DNA of 49,330 nt from Candidatus Heimdallarchaeota archaeon LC_2 (lineage in GTDB: Archaea > Asgardarchaeota > Heimdallarchaeia > Heimdallarchaeales > Kariarchaeaceae), in NCBI GenBank assembly GCA_001940725.1, contig MDVR01000033.1, positions 1 to 49,330 of the forward strand, in the 5' to 3' direction. The position numbers and the translations under genes were made by a program. The notes beneath the pieces were generated by a model that had not been told where the DNA came from, made no database searches, and worked only from the letters and a program-made list of their open reading frames with translations. The first letter of the stretch is position 1. Every line of letters begins with the position of its first letter. Below are positions 8,809 to 17,304 of this stretch, one piece after another.

Positions 8809-9756
8809 TTAATACCACTCATCAAGTGATCTTTGACCGCCAAGTGAAGCCTTTCGATCCAAAAGACTAAAAGTATGTGATGTTAAGGTTTTAGTATCTA
8901 ATCCATAAAGGTATAAACCATTTCTTACTACAATTATCGATCCTTTAATTGCTTCAATGGTACCTCCAAATTCAGATTTTGGTTTAAAATTGATTGTTTG
9001 AATTGGTCGATTAATATTCAAATTGCCATAGTGTGGAGTTAAATCTTCTACGACAAATCCATCCACAGGTTTTTTTTCTGTACTTGAATAATCTCTGGAA
9101 ATTATTTCCTTCGATTGATCATATTTGTTTTCTAGCTCCTCACTACCGTACTCAAATTGTTCCGGTTGAAAATTTCTAATTTTTGTTGTGTTTCTTACTT
9201 GTAATTTGAGGCCCAATTCCTTTGAAATCTGTTGTTCTAATCTCCTAGCCTCCAGCCCCGGCATTTTGACGAGTTCAACAGCATAATCACTACCTTGTTC
9301 TAACCATCTTCTATTAACATTTAATGATACACCAACTTTTGTTTGCCCTCCAATTTGAGTAAGATACACTGAGGTATTTGGACCTTGACAGGCATCATAA
9401 GCGTCTTGAGATGATGGATTACATTCTTTACCAATGCATATTTGTCTGCAGGCAAAGTAATTAGATTGACGACAATCAAGACATTGAATATATTCTTGAG
9501 CAACCCCTCTTTCTTGTTGAATTCCAAGCTTGATGAAAGGTTTATTTAATCTATTTTGATTAGCAACACAAGTCAACCAACCAAATTCTGACAATTCAGA
9601 ACCAATGCATAACTTCCTCCCTCGAAATATAATATTGAATTCATCGCCAATTATTAGAGGTAATTCAGAAAATTGATCATTTTTAGTAGATACAATCCTT
9701 AGAGAGGGATAGATTGGATTGGAGTTCCAAACTAGTTTGATGAAAATATATACCAT
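8809..9756 (-). CDS. DUF2797 family protein with cysteine cluster and GIY-YIG-like core
   Basis: The 315-residue protein resembles DUF2797. It has a cysteine-rich segment CLDCRQSNYFACRQICIGKEC (about 92-112) that could bind zinc. A core VYLTQIGGQTKVGVSLNVNRRWLEQGSDYAVEL (about 129-161) follows, where the strand-GG-strand-KVGVS pattern recalls GIY-YIG nuclease folds. A C-terminal beta-rich segment from about 240 may be a further domain. The biochemical role of the family is not known to me. It stands alone between the ASST-like gene and the HEAT gene, all on the minus strand but with about 100-base gaps. Confidence 0.62.
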   Translation of the reverse strand: MVYIFIKLVWNSNPIYPSLRIVSTKNDQFSELPLIIGDEFNIIFRGRKLCIGSELSEFGWLTCVANQNRLNKPFIKLGIQQERGVAQEYIQCLDCRQSNYFACRQICIGKECNPSSQDAYDACQGPNTSVYLTQIGGQTKVGVSLNVNRRWLEQGSDYAVELVKMPGLEARRLEQQISKELGLKLQVRNTTKIRNFQPEQFEYGSEELENKYDQSKEIISRDYSSTEKKPVDGFVVEDLTPHYGNLNINRPIQTINFKPKSEFGGTIEAIKGSIIVVRNGLYLYGLDTKTLTSHTFSLLDRKASLGGQRSLDEWY

Positions 9757-9869
9757 TTAGATTCTCTTTTTTACAATTATGATTTATTAAATTAGTACAA
9801 AAGTATTGTTTTTGTTGAACCGAAGCATTTTATTCTTTTGTAAATAGTTAAGACACTATACCAGCTTCT

Positions 9870-10268
9870 TCATCCTCTTTCAATTATTTGAATGGCTTTA
9901 ATTGCAATATTTTTAATATTCTCATCCTTTTCTAATTGTATTAATCGATTTAATCTAGGGATAACAGATTTATTTTTTAGTGAACCTAGTGCCTCTACTG
10001 CTGTTTTTCTAACAAGGCCGTCTATATCGGTTTCAGCGATATGTAAAATTGCCTCAGTAATTGATGGATCCGCAATCCAAAGGAGACTTTGAATGGCTGA
10101 AACTCGTGTGTAGGGGTATTCGTCATTTTTTAATGTGTCAATAAGATGAGGGATTACTCTCTTATCTCTAATTCGTCCAAGCTTTATTACGGCTTTTTTT
10201 CTTGTTTCAGGATGCCCCCATTTTAATTCTTCAATAACATCATCTATTTCCTCATTAGTGGTTGGCAT
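9870..10268 (-). CDS. HEAT-repeat (PBS-lyase-like) protein
   Basis: Short all-helical scaffold protein of 132 residues made of about four HEAT-like repeats of some 30 residues. Each has the pattern of two helices with a conserved R/K and D, for example WGHPETRKKAVIKLGRIRDKRVIPHLIDTL and LVRKTAVEALGSLKNKSVIPRLNRLI. Such proteins mediate protein-protein contacts and have no enzyme activity of their own. No partner is obvious from the neighbours. It starts at ATG 10268. Confidence 0.8.
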   Translation of the reverse strand: MPTTNEEIDDVIEELKWGHPETRKKAVIKLGRIRDKRVIPHLIDTLKNDEYPYTRVSAIQSLLWIADPSITEAILHIAETDIDGLVRKTAVEALGSLKNKSVIPRLNRLIQLEKDENIKNIAIKAIQIIERG

Positions 10269-10410
10269 GATCGTTATTTTTTAACGAACCATACACCAAT
10301 TTAACTATTTGTAGATAATGATACGAAGAAGGTAAAGTTAAGGAAGAGAAATTAAAATTTAACACGCTGAAACTATCAGTTGGTTTAAGAAAAGATAATT
10401 ATCAAATAGT

Positions 10411-12039
10411 ATGAAGCCTTCAATGAAGAATCCATTAATCGAAATTGTTGAGGATAACCAAGAGAAGTTTTTCGGACTATTTTCCCAAACTGGGGGAAGA
10501 CTAAGTTTTGAGGAACGACAGGGTGAGAAGGGAGATTTTCTCGAGGTAAAAGTCTTAAATGAACAAGCAAAACTTGCGGGTATAGTCTGGTTTTTTGGAC
10601 AGCGTAGAGCCTATATTGAAGATATTAGATTGATGGTATCTAGGAAAGAGACTCAAAAAATTGATATGGTGTTACTTGCTGGAGAAGGAACAACTAGTGC
10701 CGGTAAGAAAGAGCTAAAAGAAGCAAAAATCAAGATGATGAAAGATCTTGAATTACTAAAAGCTCATTCTCCCAGAAAGAAGAAAACAAAATTATCAAAG
10801 AAGAAGAAGGAAAAAGTATCCATAGATGATGATGTAGTCATCACTGAAACTCCTGATTCACCTTTAATTAGTTTAGCACAAACTATGATTCAAAGAAGAG
10901 AACCTGATATAATAAAAATAAGGGAAATAAAGGGTTCTGATATTAAAACATTTGAAGCTAGAGGATATACTTCAAACAATGATGTGCTAGCAATTTATCG
11001 AACTGTTGATACACAATCTATCGGTGTTAAAGTAATCCGATCTTTCTACAATTCGGTAGATGATGAGATATCAAGCAATGTACCCATAGCTATAATTGCA
11101 CCGGATAAATTCACTTCATCAGCTAAAAAAGAAGCCAGTGAACTAAATATAAATCTCATTTCAGAAAGAGAAGAAAGGGAAACAAAAGGTTCTGAAGAAC
11201 AACAACTACTAAATAGTCGTTTAAGAGCAGGTGCAATAGAGATTATTGAACAAAGAGGATACACAATTATAAAGAAAACGTCTTCTAAATTTATGAAATT
11301 ACTTGCTGGTAGTGAAAGTCTTGGTACCTATATTGTTGCCGAAGGAACTGAAAACGCAACACTACTTGTATTATTACCAGCTGAAGAAGTAGTCAGAGTT
11401 GCAACTGTTAGAGAGTTCAAAAAACAGATGGAGACGATGAATATCATAGAAGGAATGCTTATTCCATTAAAGCGTTTTACCTATACCGCTGAAAGAGAAG
11501 CAAAAGATAGTCAAATTACTGCTTTGAAAAAGAACCATCCTGTATTCAATATTTTTAGCCATCACCTTGTACCCGAACATACAAAAATGACTCCGGAAGA
11601 AATTGATATAATGTTAGATACTTATCATTCTAAGATAGCGCAATTACCAAAAATATATGAAGATGACCCAGGTGTTGTTGCTGTTAATGGGAAAATTGGT
11701 GATGTTATTAGAATCACCAGATCTGTGGATACGGAGAATTATCGATTGGTCATTCCTAGACCAGATAGTGGATTAACTGAATCTACTGCAATTCTTGATA
11801 TGGTTGAAGAGAGAAGAGAAAGGCAAAAGAAGAAAGCCAAAATAATTATTGAACAGTCAGTAGCAAAAAAAGCTGAAAAGAAAGCTACTAAAAAAGTAAC
11901 CAAGAAAACAACCAAAAAGGCTACTAAAAAAATAACCAAGAAAACAACCAAAAAAGCTGCTAAAAAAATAACCAAGAAAACAACCAAAAAAGCTGCTAAA
12001 AAAGCAACCAAGAAAACAACAAAAAAGGCTGCTAAATAA
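10411..12039 (+). CDS. Rpb5/RpoH-like RNA polymerase subunit homologue with three jaw-like repeats and a lysine-rich tail
   Basis: Residues about 378-450 (FNIFSHHLVPEHTKMTPEE, QLPKIYEDDP, GDVIRITRS, YRLVIPRP) clearly match the conserved C-terminal domain of archaeal RpoH and eukaryotic Rpb5. Ordinary archaeal RpoH is only about 80 residues. Here it is preceded by what look like three copies of the eukaryotic Rpb5 N-terminal jaw domain: about 45-110, 157-252 (with GVKVIRSFYNSVDDE and IAPDKFTSSAKKEA) and 270-372 (with EQRGYTIIKK and RFTYTAEREAK). The copies end in related TSAGKKEL, TSSAKKEA and TYTAEREA segments. Residues 483-542 are a Lys/Thr/Ala tail like linker histone H1. It is not next to rpoB/rpoA. 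It may be a polymerase subunit, a paralogue or a chromatin factor. The C-terminal match is firm and the jaw repeats are moderately sure. Confidence 0.75.
   Translation: MKPSMKNPLIEIVEDNQEKFFGLFSQTGGRLSFEERQGEKGDFLEVKVLNEQAKLAGIVWFFGQRRAYIEDIRLMVSRKETQKIDMVLLAGEGTTSAGKKELKEAKIKMMKDLELLKAHSPRKKKTKLSKKKKEKVSIDDDVVITETPDSPLISLAQTMIQRREPDIIKIREIKGSDIKTFEARGYTSNNDVLAIYRTVDTQSIGVKVIRSFYNSVDDEISSNVPIAIIAPDKFTSSAKKEASELNINLISEREERETKGSEEQQLLNSRLRAGAIEIIEQRGYTIIKKTSSKFMKLLAGSESLGTYIVAEGTENATLLVLLPAEEVVRVATVREFKKQMETMNIIEGMLIPLKRFTYTAEREAKDSQITALKKNHPVFNIFSHHLVPEHTKMTPEEIDIMLDTYHSKIAQLPKIYEDDPGVVAVNGKIGDVIRITRSVDTENYRLVIPRPDSGLTESTAILDMVEERRERQKKKAKIIIEQSVAKKAEKKATKKVTKKTTKKATKKITKKTTKKAAKKITKKTTKKAAKKATKKTTKKAAK
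11896..12039 (+). repeat. Four 36-bp tandem repeats encoding the H1-like tail
   Basis: Four consecutive 36-bp units (11896, 11932, 11968, 12004) each encode a 12-residue block of the type KITKKTTKKAAK. The second and third units are identical; the last ends in the stop codon. The array lies entirely within the coding region and keeps the frame, so its length could vary between strains. Confidence 0.9.
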
Positions 12040-12042
12040 TAA

Positions 12043-12052
12043 TATTTTTTAT
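12043..12052 (+). terminator. Possible T-rich terminator after the Rpb5-like gene
   Basis: A run tattttttat follows the stop codon at once. Short T tracts end transcription in archaea. There is no hairpin and the whole region is AT-rich, so support is weak. Confidence 0.25.
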
Positions 12053-12160
12053 TAATAAATTTATTTAAATCTTTAGAAAATTCATTAATTCAACAGATTT
12101 AAAGAAAACCAAGTTATGTAACACAGATCATTTTTCAGCTTACTTGTTATCGAACAAACA

Positions 12161-13768
12161 GTGAAGTTTGCATCTAGAAGATCGCCAGTTTATGGTCGAA
12201 GAGGGGTAGTGGCATCAAGTCAACCTTTGGCTGCTGAAGCCGGGTTACGAATCTTACAAAAAGGAGGAAATGCTGCCGATGCTGCTGTGGCAACTGCTGC
12301 TGCATTGAATGTAACTGAACCAACTTCAACTGGTTTAGGGGGAGACATGTTTGCACTATATTTTGATAATAAACCAAAGAAAGTTTTTGGTATAAATGGA
12401 AGTGGAAGGTCCCCGAAAGATTTGACTCTAAATAAGGTAAATCAAGATGGTTATTTGGATGATTTACCAATATTTCATGCACATACAATTACTGTTCCAG
12501 GAGCTGCTGCTGGATGGATAGATACAATTGAAAAATATGGTACCTTGAGTATGAGTGATGTACTTAGACCTGCTATTGAATTAGCTCGTGATGGTTTTCC
12601 AGTATCTGATATAACTGCCCGAGCTTGGGAAGCTGGAGCTAAAAAACAATTAAGTTTAGGACCCAATTCCAATGAGATGTTACTTAATCATCATGCACCT
12701 AAAGTAGGGGAAATGATGAAAATTCCTACTCTTGCGAAAACATTTGAAGAAATATCTGAACACGGAAAATCAGGTTATTATGAAGGCAGAGTCGCCAAAT
12801 CTATTATTGAAATGGTTCAATCCAAAGGGGGAGTGATGAATCTTGATGATTTAAAATCTCACAAGACAACATTTGAAGATCCAATATCAGTAAATTATAA
12901 AGGAATCGAGGTATATGAAATTCCACCAAGCGGTCAAGGTATAACGGCATTAATTGCATTGAACATTATTGAAGAAATCGAACTCCATGAAAATCCACTA
13001 TCTGTAGAATATCTTCACACTTTAATTGAAGTTATGCGTATTGCATTTGCAGATGCTAGAGAATATGTGGCGGATCCTCAAAAAGTTGAAGTCCCGATTC
13101 TTGGTTTATTGGATAAAAAATATGCTAAAGAGAGAAGGAAATTATTTGACAAAAATCGAGCTTCTTTAGATGTTGTAAAAGGCTCACCTATGAGTGCATC
13201 TGGAACTGTTTATCTATCGGTTGTTGATCAAGATGGAAATGCATGCTCATTTATTAATTCCAATTATATGGGATTTGGCACAGGGTTAATACCAAAAGGG
13301 TGCGGTTTCACTTTACAAAATAGAGGTCATAATTTTTCATTAAAACCAGATCATCCAAACGTCCTATCTCCTAACAAAAGACCATATCATACAATCATTC
13401 CAGCAATGGCTACAAAAGAAAACGAACTTTATGCATCATTTGGGGTAATGGGTGGATTCATGCAACCACAGGGGCATGTTCAAGTATTACTTAACTTAGT
13501 TGAACATGGAATGAATCCTCAGGAAGCATTAGATCATCCAAGATTCTGCATTATGGATGGAACTGCCAAGGGTGCTGTTGCATTAGAAGAAGGAATTCCT
13601 ATTGATGTAATGAGCCAATTATCCAATATGGGCCACGTTATAACCCCCACAACTGGATATGGTAGAGGGATTTTTGGTAGAGGTCAAATTATTATGAGGG
13701 ATTCAGAAACAAGAGTTATTTCGGCTGGATCTGATCCTAGAGCTGATGGTTTAGCAATTGGTTGGTAA
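12161..13768 (+). CDS. Gamma-glutamyltransferase family protein
   Basis: Ntn-hydrolase of 535 residues, the usual length for the family. The large-subunit start RRGVVASSQPLAAEAGLRIL and GGNAADAAVATAAALNVTEP is typical. The small subunit begins at the autoprocessing nucleophile Thr349 in GTVYLSVVDQDGNACS, aligned with Thr391 of the E. coli enzyme. Later GGFMQPQGHVQVLLNLVEHGMNPQEALDHPRF is also diagnostic. No signal peptide is visible, so it appears cytoplasmic. It could cleave gamma-glutamyl compounds or, as in relatives, oxamate- or cephalosporin-type amides. Start is GTG. It interrupts a run of DNA/RNA-related genes and has no evident link to them. Confidence 0.92.
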   Translation: MKFASRRSPVYGRRGVVASSQPLAAEAGLRILQKGGNAADAAVATAAALNVTEPTSTGLGGDMFALYFDNKPKKVFGINGSGRSPKDLTLNKVNQDGYLDDLPIFHAHTITVPGAAAGWIDTIEKYGTLSMSDVLRPAIELARDGFPVSDITARAWEAGAKKQLSLGPNSNEMLLNHHAPKVGEMMKIPTLAKTFEEISEHGKSGYYEGRVAKSIIEMVQSKGGVMNLDDLKSHKTTFEDPISVNYKGIEVYEIPPSGQGITALIALNIIEEIELHENPLSVEYLHTLIEVMRIAFADAREYVADPQKVEVPILGLLDKKYAKERRKLFDKNRASLDVVKGSPMSASGTVYLSVVDQDGNACSFINSNYMGFGTGLIPKGCGFTLQNRGHNFSLKPDHPNVLSPNKRPYHTIIPAMATKENELYASFGVMGGFMQPQGHVQVLLNLVEHGMNPQEALDHPRFCIMDGTAKGAVALEEGIPIDVMSQLSNMGHVITPTTGYGRGIFGRGQIIMRDSETRVISAGSDPRADGLAIGW

Positions 13769-13803
13769 TAAAATTCTGCAATTATTTCGTATAAGTATTA
13801 AAT

Positions 13804-15621
13804 TCAAAAATCAAATGTTGGAACATCTGCAATATCATCTTCATCATCATCATCATCTTCACCAAAATCATCATCTACTTCATCTTCAGATACAGTTTCT
13901 TCTTCCTTTTTAGGAGCTTCTTCTTCTCCAATAATTTTTCCACCTAAAGTTGGCCTTTGAGGGATTGTAGAAGAGGATTCTTCAGTTTCGGCTGACATCG
14001 CCTTTCGCCTAGCTAGAATAGATTGTAATTCGTTCAGTTGATCCATTGGTTCACCACCACCACCATCTCCTCCCGGAGGAGGACTCGCAGGCTTTTCTTC
14101 CTTTGGTTTTGTATCGACTGATTTTAATTGAACGCTTAATACGCTTTCTGTTAAGCTTGGAGCGCTTCCAGGACCCGTTGATGCAGGGGCACTTGGACCC
14201 CCTGGTTCAGAAGATGCAGGTTCAGTTGGACCACTTGCTCCACCAGGACCACTAGTAGCAGGCCCTCCTAGACTTGGAGTACCAAGACTTGGGCCACCTA
14301 GACTTGGACCTTTTGAGGGGTCCGCCATCGTCGGCATCGCAATTTTTGGTTTATCACCAGGAGCTGCAGCTTGGGGTCCTCCCAGCGATGCCCCCCCAGA
14401 ACTTGATGGAGAAGAACTTGGACCTGAAGAAGGAGCACCTGCGGGAGAGAATGCCCCATATAGATCTTTCAAAGAGATAATACTTTTTACCGCTTGAGTT
14501 GGTGTTAATCCACTATTACGTATTATTTCCATTTCATCTCTGTCAAGTTGAATTGTGAGTGTTAATTGATCAGCTTGACCGATTGTAGCTAATTTTTTAC
14601 TATCTCCCTTTAATGCTGCAAATTCTGGTAGAGATGCAAGGGCATCAATAGAATCCACTCCTTGATCACTAAGGATTTCAGATATTAAATTTAAAGCTGA
14701 TTCTGGTCGTTTATATCCACCAAATCTAGCTATTGCTGTTAAATCCCTTGTTACCCAATAGTGTTGAAGTAATGCCCTCTTTCTGAAATCCATAGATGTC
14801 CATCTGTCTCTGTCACTTTTCCCACGTTGAATTCTAGCCAACCACGTAGAAATTGAAGTATCACTCATTTTCTTCCTTGTTGATTTGGTTATAAAATATG
14901 CTTGAGATGGAGACAGTTGTCTCCTTCTCCATCTTTCATAAATTCTTAAGAAATTAACAGTACGTTTTGGTAAAATTAATGTTCTGAAATGATCAGACCC
15001 TTGTTGTATTGTAACTTGCTTTGCCTCTAAATCAACGTCTGATACATTTAGATTAACTACTTCTTGAATTTGAGCGCCTGTTGCAAATAAAAATTCTAGA
15101 ATTGCTCGATCCCTAATATGACTGGCTTTTTGTACCAAGAGATCTAAATCTGATAGAATCATAATACGTTTTAGGACTCTTTTCTTCTTTTGTTGTTTAA
15201 CAATTCTTTTCTCTTCAATACTTGATCCATCATCTAGTTCCTGAATTACAGTTGCTGCCCTTCCTATAGGTTGAGCTGAAACAGATGTTTTTTGACGATT
15301 TTCTCTTTCAATTCTGTTCAATTGAACAATAGGATTTTCTCTTTTGAATTCACCTGCATCGATCAATACTCTGTAGAAAGTGGATATAATACCTCTAGAT
15401 TGTTTATTTTCTGCTTCAATGAGATATTTTTTAAGATCTTCATAATCTGCATCCCATAAACTCTTACGATGGATTAACAGAAATTGTGCCAAATCTTCAA
15501 CAGTTTTTAAATATTTATTACGCGTTGAAGGAGCCAATCGATTGAAAACATTGAAAACATCAATAGCTTCTTGATTTTTTGTTTCATTTTTTTTCCTACG
15601 AATAAAGGGCCTTCTTGCCAT
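13804..15621 (-). CDS. Tyrosine-recombinase-like protein lacking catalytic residues, with long disordered acidic tail
   Basis: Residues 28-105 look like the SAM-like core-binding domain of Xer/phage integrases, and 155-315 like the catalytic domain (RDRAILEFLFATGAQIQEVVNLNVSDVDL). The active site is lost: the first Arg of TGLRxxE is Gln184, the His of HxxR is Met277 (Arg280 remains), the GH motif reads GGYK (301-304), and no nucleophilic Tyr is seen after it. From about 390 the protein is Pro/Gly/Ser-rich and ends in an acidic run rich in D and E. It therefore probably binds DNA without cutting it. The start is 11 bases after the stop of an RHH-protein gene, indicating an operon. Function unknown; a structural or segregation role is inference. 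Confidence 0.72.
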   Translation of the reverse strand: MARRPFIRRKKNETKNQEAIDVFNVFNRLAPSTRNKYLKTVEDLAQFLLIHRKSLWDADYEDLKKYLIEAENKQSRGIISTFYRVLIDAGEFKRENPIVQLNRIERENRQKTSVSAQPIGRAATVIQELDDGSSIEEKRIVKQQKKKRVLKRIMILSDLDLLVQKASHIRDRAILEFLFATGAQIQEVVNLNVSDVDLEAKQVTIQQGSDHFRTLILPKRTVNFLRIYERWRRRQLSPSQAYFITKSTRKKMSDTSISTWLARIQRGKSDRDRWTSMDFRKRALLQHYWVTRDLTAIARFGGYKRPESALNLISEILSDQGVDSIDALASLPEFAALKGDSKKLATIGQADQLTLTIQLDRDEMEIIRNSGLTPTQAVKSIISLKDLYGAFSPAGAPSSGPSSSPSSSGGASLGGPQAAAPGDKPKIAMPTMADPSKGPSLGGPSLGTPSLGGPATSGPGGASGPTEPASSEPGGPSAPASTGPGSAPSLTESVLSVQLKSVDTKPKEEKPASPPPGGDGGGGEPMDQLNELQSILARRKAMSAETEESSSTIPQRPTLGGKIIGEEEAPKKEEETVSEDEVDDDFGEDDDDDEDDIADVPTFDF

Positions 15622-15631
15622 AATACACCAC

Positions 15632-16294
15632 TTAAATTGATTCTAGAGTTGGATATCCCAATTCATAAGCAGCCTCTTGAATTGCATCAGTAATCATTGC
15701 TAATTTCAATCCCACAGATTGCCTATCTTGTTCTTCGAGATATTCTTTAAGAACCCTATCGTTTTCTATTTGTTGAAGTACTGTATTTGCATTGATAACT
15801 TTGCCTTGTTGTTGCAGATATCGTTTTACACGTGCGTATATTTCTTCTTCTTTATCAACACTTAGAACATCACTAAGGTCCAAAACATCGTTTTCTGAAT
15901 CATCAGAGGTTTCTCCTTTCTTCTTTTTACGTAACTGGGAAGGAGAAACTGAACGTAATGTACTTTGGGAATCAATTAATCTCCCAATCAAAGAATTAAA
16001 AGTATCCTGTAATGTTGCTAATCGGATTTCCATTCTTCTTTCTAAATTCATTAAAGAAGAAACAACTAAATTGAAAAATTCATCTTCACTCTCATCATCA
16101 TCATCATCGTCTCTTTTGTAAAGAAGATCTTCAACTAAAGAAGTTATTACTGTAGTCAATGAAGTGTTTTCTTTTCTAGCATATGATTGCAAATCGTCTT
16201 TTAAATTCCGATCTACCCTGATGTGAATATATGCATGACTTTTTTCTTCTTCGATTTCTCGTCCAATTGAACTATTAGTTTCAGAAGATGCCAT
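15632..16294 (-). CDS. Ribbon-helix-helix DNA-binding protein
   Basis: The 220-residue protein has an Arc/CopG-type ribbon-helix-helix domain at about 22-60: a strand YIHIRVDRNLKDDLQSYARK followed by ENTSLTTVITSLVEDLLY. An acidic linker (DDDDDDESEDE), a helical segment (75-115) with coiled-coil character, and a C-terminal helical domain (about 150-220, starting EEEIYARVKRYLQQQ) follow. It dimerises and binds DNA by analogy with the family. It lies first in an operon with the dead recombinase homologue and is divergent from a coiled-coil gene across 238 bases. An autoregulator or chromosome-binding adaptor are both possible. Confidence 0.7.
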   Translation of the reverse strand: MASSETNSSIGREIEEEKSHAYIHIRVDRNLKDDLQSYARKENTSLTTVITSLVEDLLYKRDDDDDDESEDEFFNLVVSSLMNLERRMEIRLATLQDTFNSLIGRLIDSQSTLRSVSPSQLRKKKKGETSDDSENDVLDLSDVLSVDKEEEIYARVKRYLQQQGKVINANTVLQQIENDRVLKEYLEEQDRQSVGLKLAMITDAIQEAAYELGYPTLESI

Positions 16295-16491
16295 TCTTTC
16301 AATTTATGTATATTATCATTAAATTAAAGGATTTTTATTTATCGATTTGAATTGCTAAATCTAAACTATTTACTTGTATGAATAATATAATTTGTAAGAT
16401 TTTTGATCAGTAAGATGTCGGATAAAAAAGTGTCAAAGAACGCTTAAAAGAGAACAAGTTAAATAAATGATATAACTAAAAATTGTAATAC

Positions 16492-16512
16492 TAATTACTT
16501 AAAATGTAATTA
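16492..16512. promoter_or_regulatory. Inverted repeat in divergent promoter region, possible operator
   Basis: TAATTAC (16492-16498) and GTAATTA (16506-16512) form a perfect 7-bp inverted repeat with a 7-base spacer, 20 bases before the start of the coiled-coil gene and about 200 bases from the RHH gene start. RHH proteins often bind such repeats. The sequence is AT-rich, so chance is a real alternative. Confidence 0.3.
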
Positions 16513-16532
16513 ACATTAAATTGAGGATAATT

Positions 16533-17216
16533 ATGTTTGGAAAAAAAGGGCAAAAGACATTATTTGATTATATAACATCTCATGATCCATATAACGAGAT
16601 TGATGATCTATACAAACCCGTTTATCTAGAAGGAACTGTGTCAGTTGAACATAAAGAGTTAGAAAATGACATTGAGGAATATTGGGGATTAATCCATCCA
16701 CTAGTAAGGGACTATATTAATTCCAATTCAATTGTATATGAAAAAATGTCAAAAGAAGTAGGTGAAGCAAGAGAACATATCGAATCTGCTCGGAGAAGTT
16801 TAACTTTCGAACAACAAAATGTGCAGGAAATGTCTGATCAATATCGAGAGATAAAAGGGGAATTGCAAAATGAGATTGTTAAACGTAGAGATCTTGAAGA
16901 AAGATTGAAAGATGAAAGAGAAATGCTCACAACTCAATTTAATCAAGAGAAACGATCTTTAGAAATTATAGCTGAAACAAAAATGCAAGAAGGCGTAAAA
17001 TTAGCTGACGTATTAGCCGAAGTTGGTAAGTCAATTTCTGGGAGTGATGAAGTCAAGCGATATAAAGAAAAAGTCATTGAATTAGAAGAAAAAATTACCC
17101 AAGAGCGAGAAGAAAATGAGAGGATACAAGGTGAGCTATCCACGTCATTTATGGAAAAGATTACTAGATATGATGAAATGATTCAAAACCTTAAGGCCCG
17201 TTTGGGTGAAGAATGA
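16533..17216 (+). CDS. Coiled-coil protein of unknown function
   Basis: I do not recognise the family. The N-terminal about 70 residues (MFGKKGQKTLFDYITSHDPY onward) seem globular, and the rest is a long coiled coil rich in E, K, R and Q (about 75-135 and 165-227) without membrane segments. The frame opens at TTG 16521, but the ATG at 16533 is preceded by GAGG at 16523-16526 at proper Shine-Dalgarno spacing, so I chose it. It is divergent from the RHH operon and followed 88 bases later by the HhH-eL33 gene. SMC-like or cytoskeletal adaptor roles are guesses only. Confidence 0.65.
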   Translation: MFGKKGQKTLFDYITSHDPYNEIDDLYKPVYLEGTVSVEHKELENDIEEYWGLIHPLVRDYINSNSIVYEKMSKEVGEAREHIESARRSLTFEQQNVQEMSDQYREIKGELQNEIVKRRDLEERLKDEREMLTTQFNQEKRSLEIIAETKMQEGVKLADVLAEVGKSISGSDEVKRYKEKVIELEEKITQEREENERIQGELSTSFMEKITRYDEMIQNLKARLGEE

Positions 17217-17304
17217 TTTACGATAATATATAATTCAAATATAATTTCAGAGAGACACAAACTTCAATTTTAAAAGCAATCATAAATAAATTAGATTAGT
17301 TAAA

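Noticed and set aside
11739..12011. 90-codon antisense frame of Phe/Leu/Val repeats
   Set aside because: It is the mirror of the Lys/Thr/Ala repeat of the Rpb5-like gene and has no independent support.
14046..14480. His/Leu-rich frames opposite the recombinase-like gene
   Set aside because: Shadows of the Pro/Gly/Ser-rich tail on the other strand.
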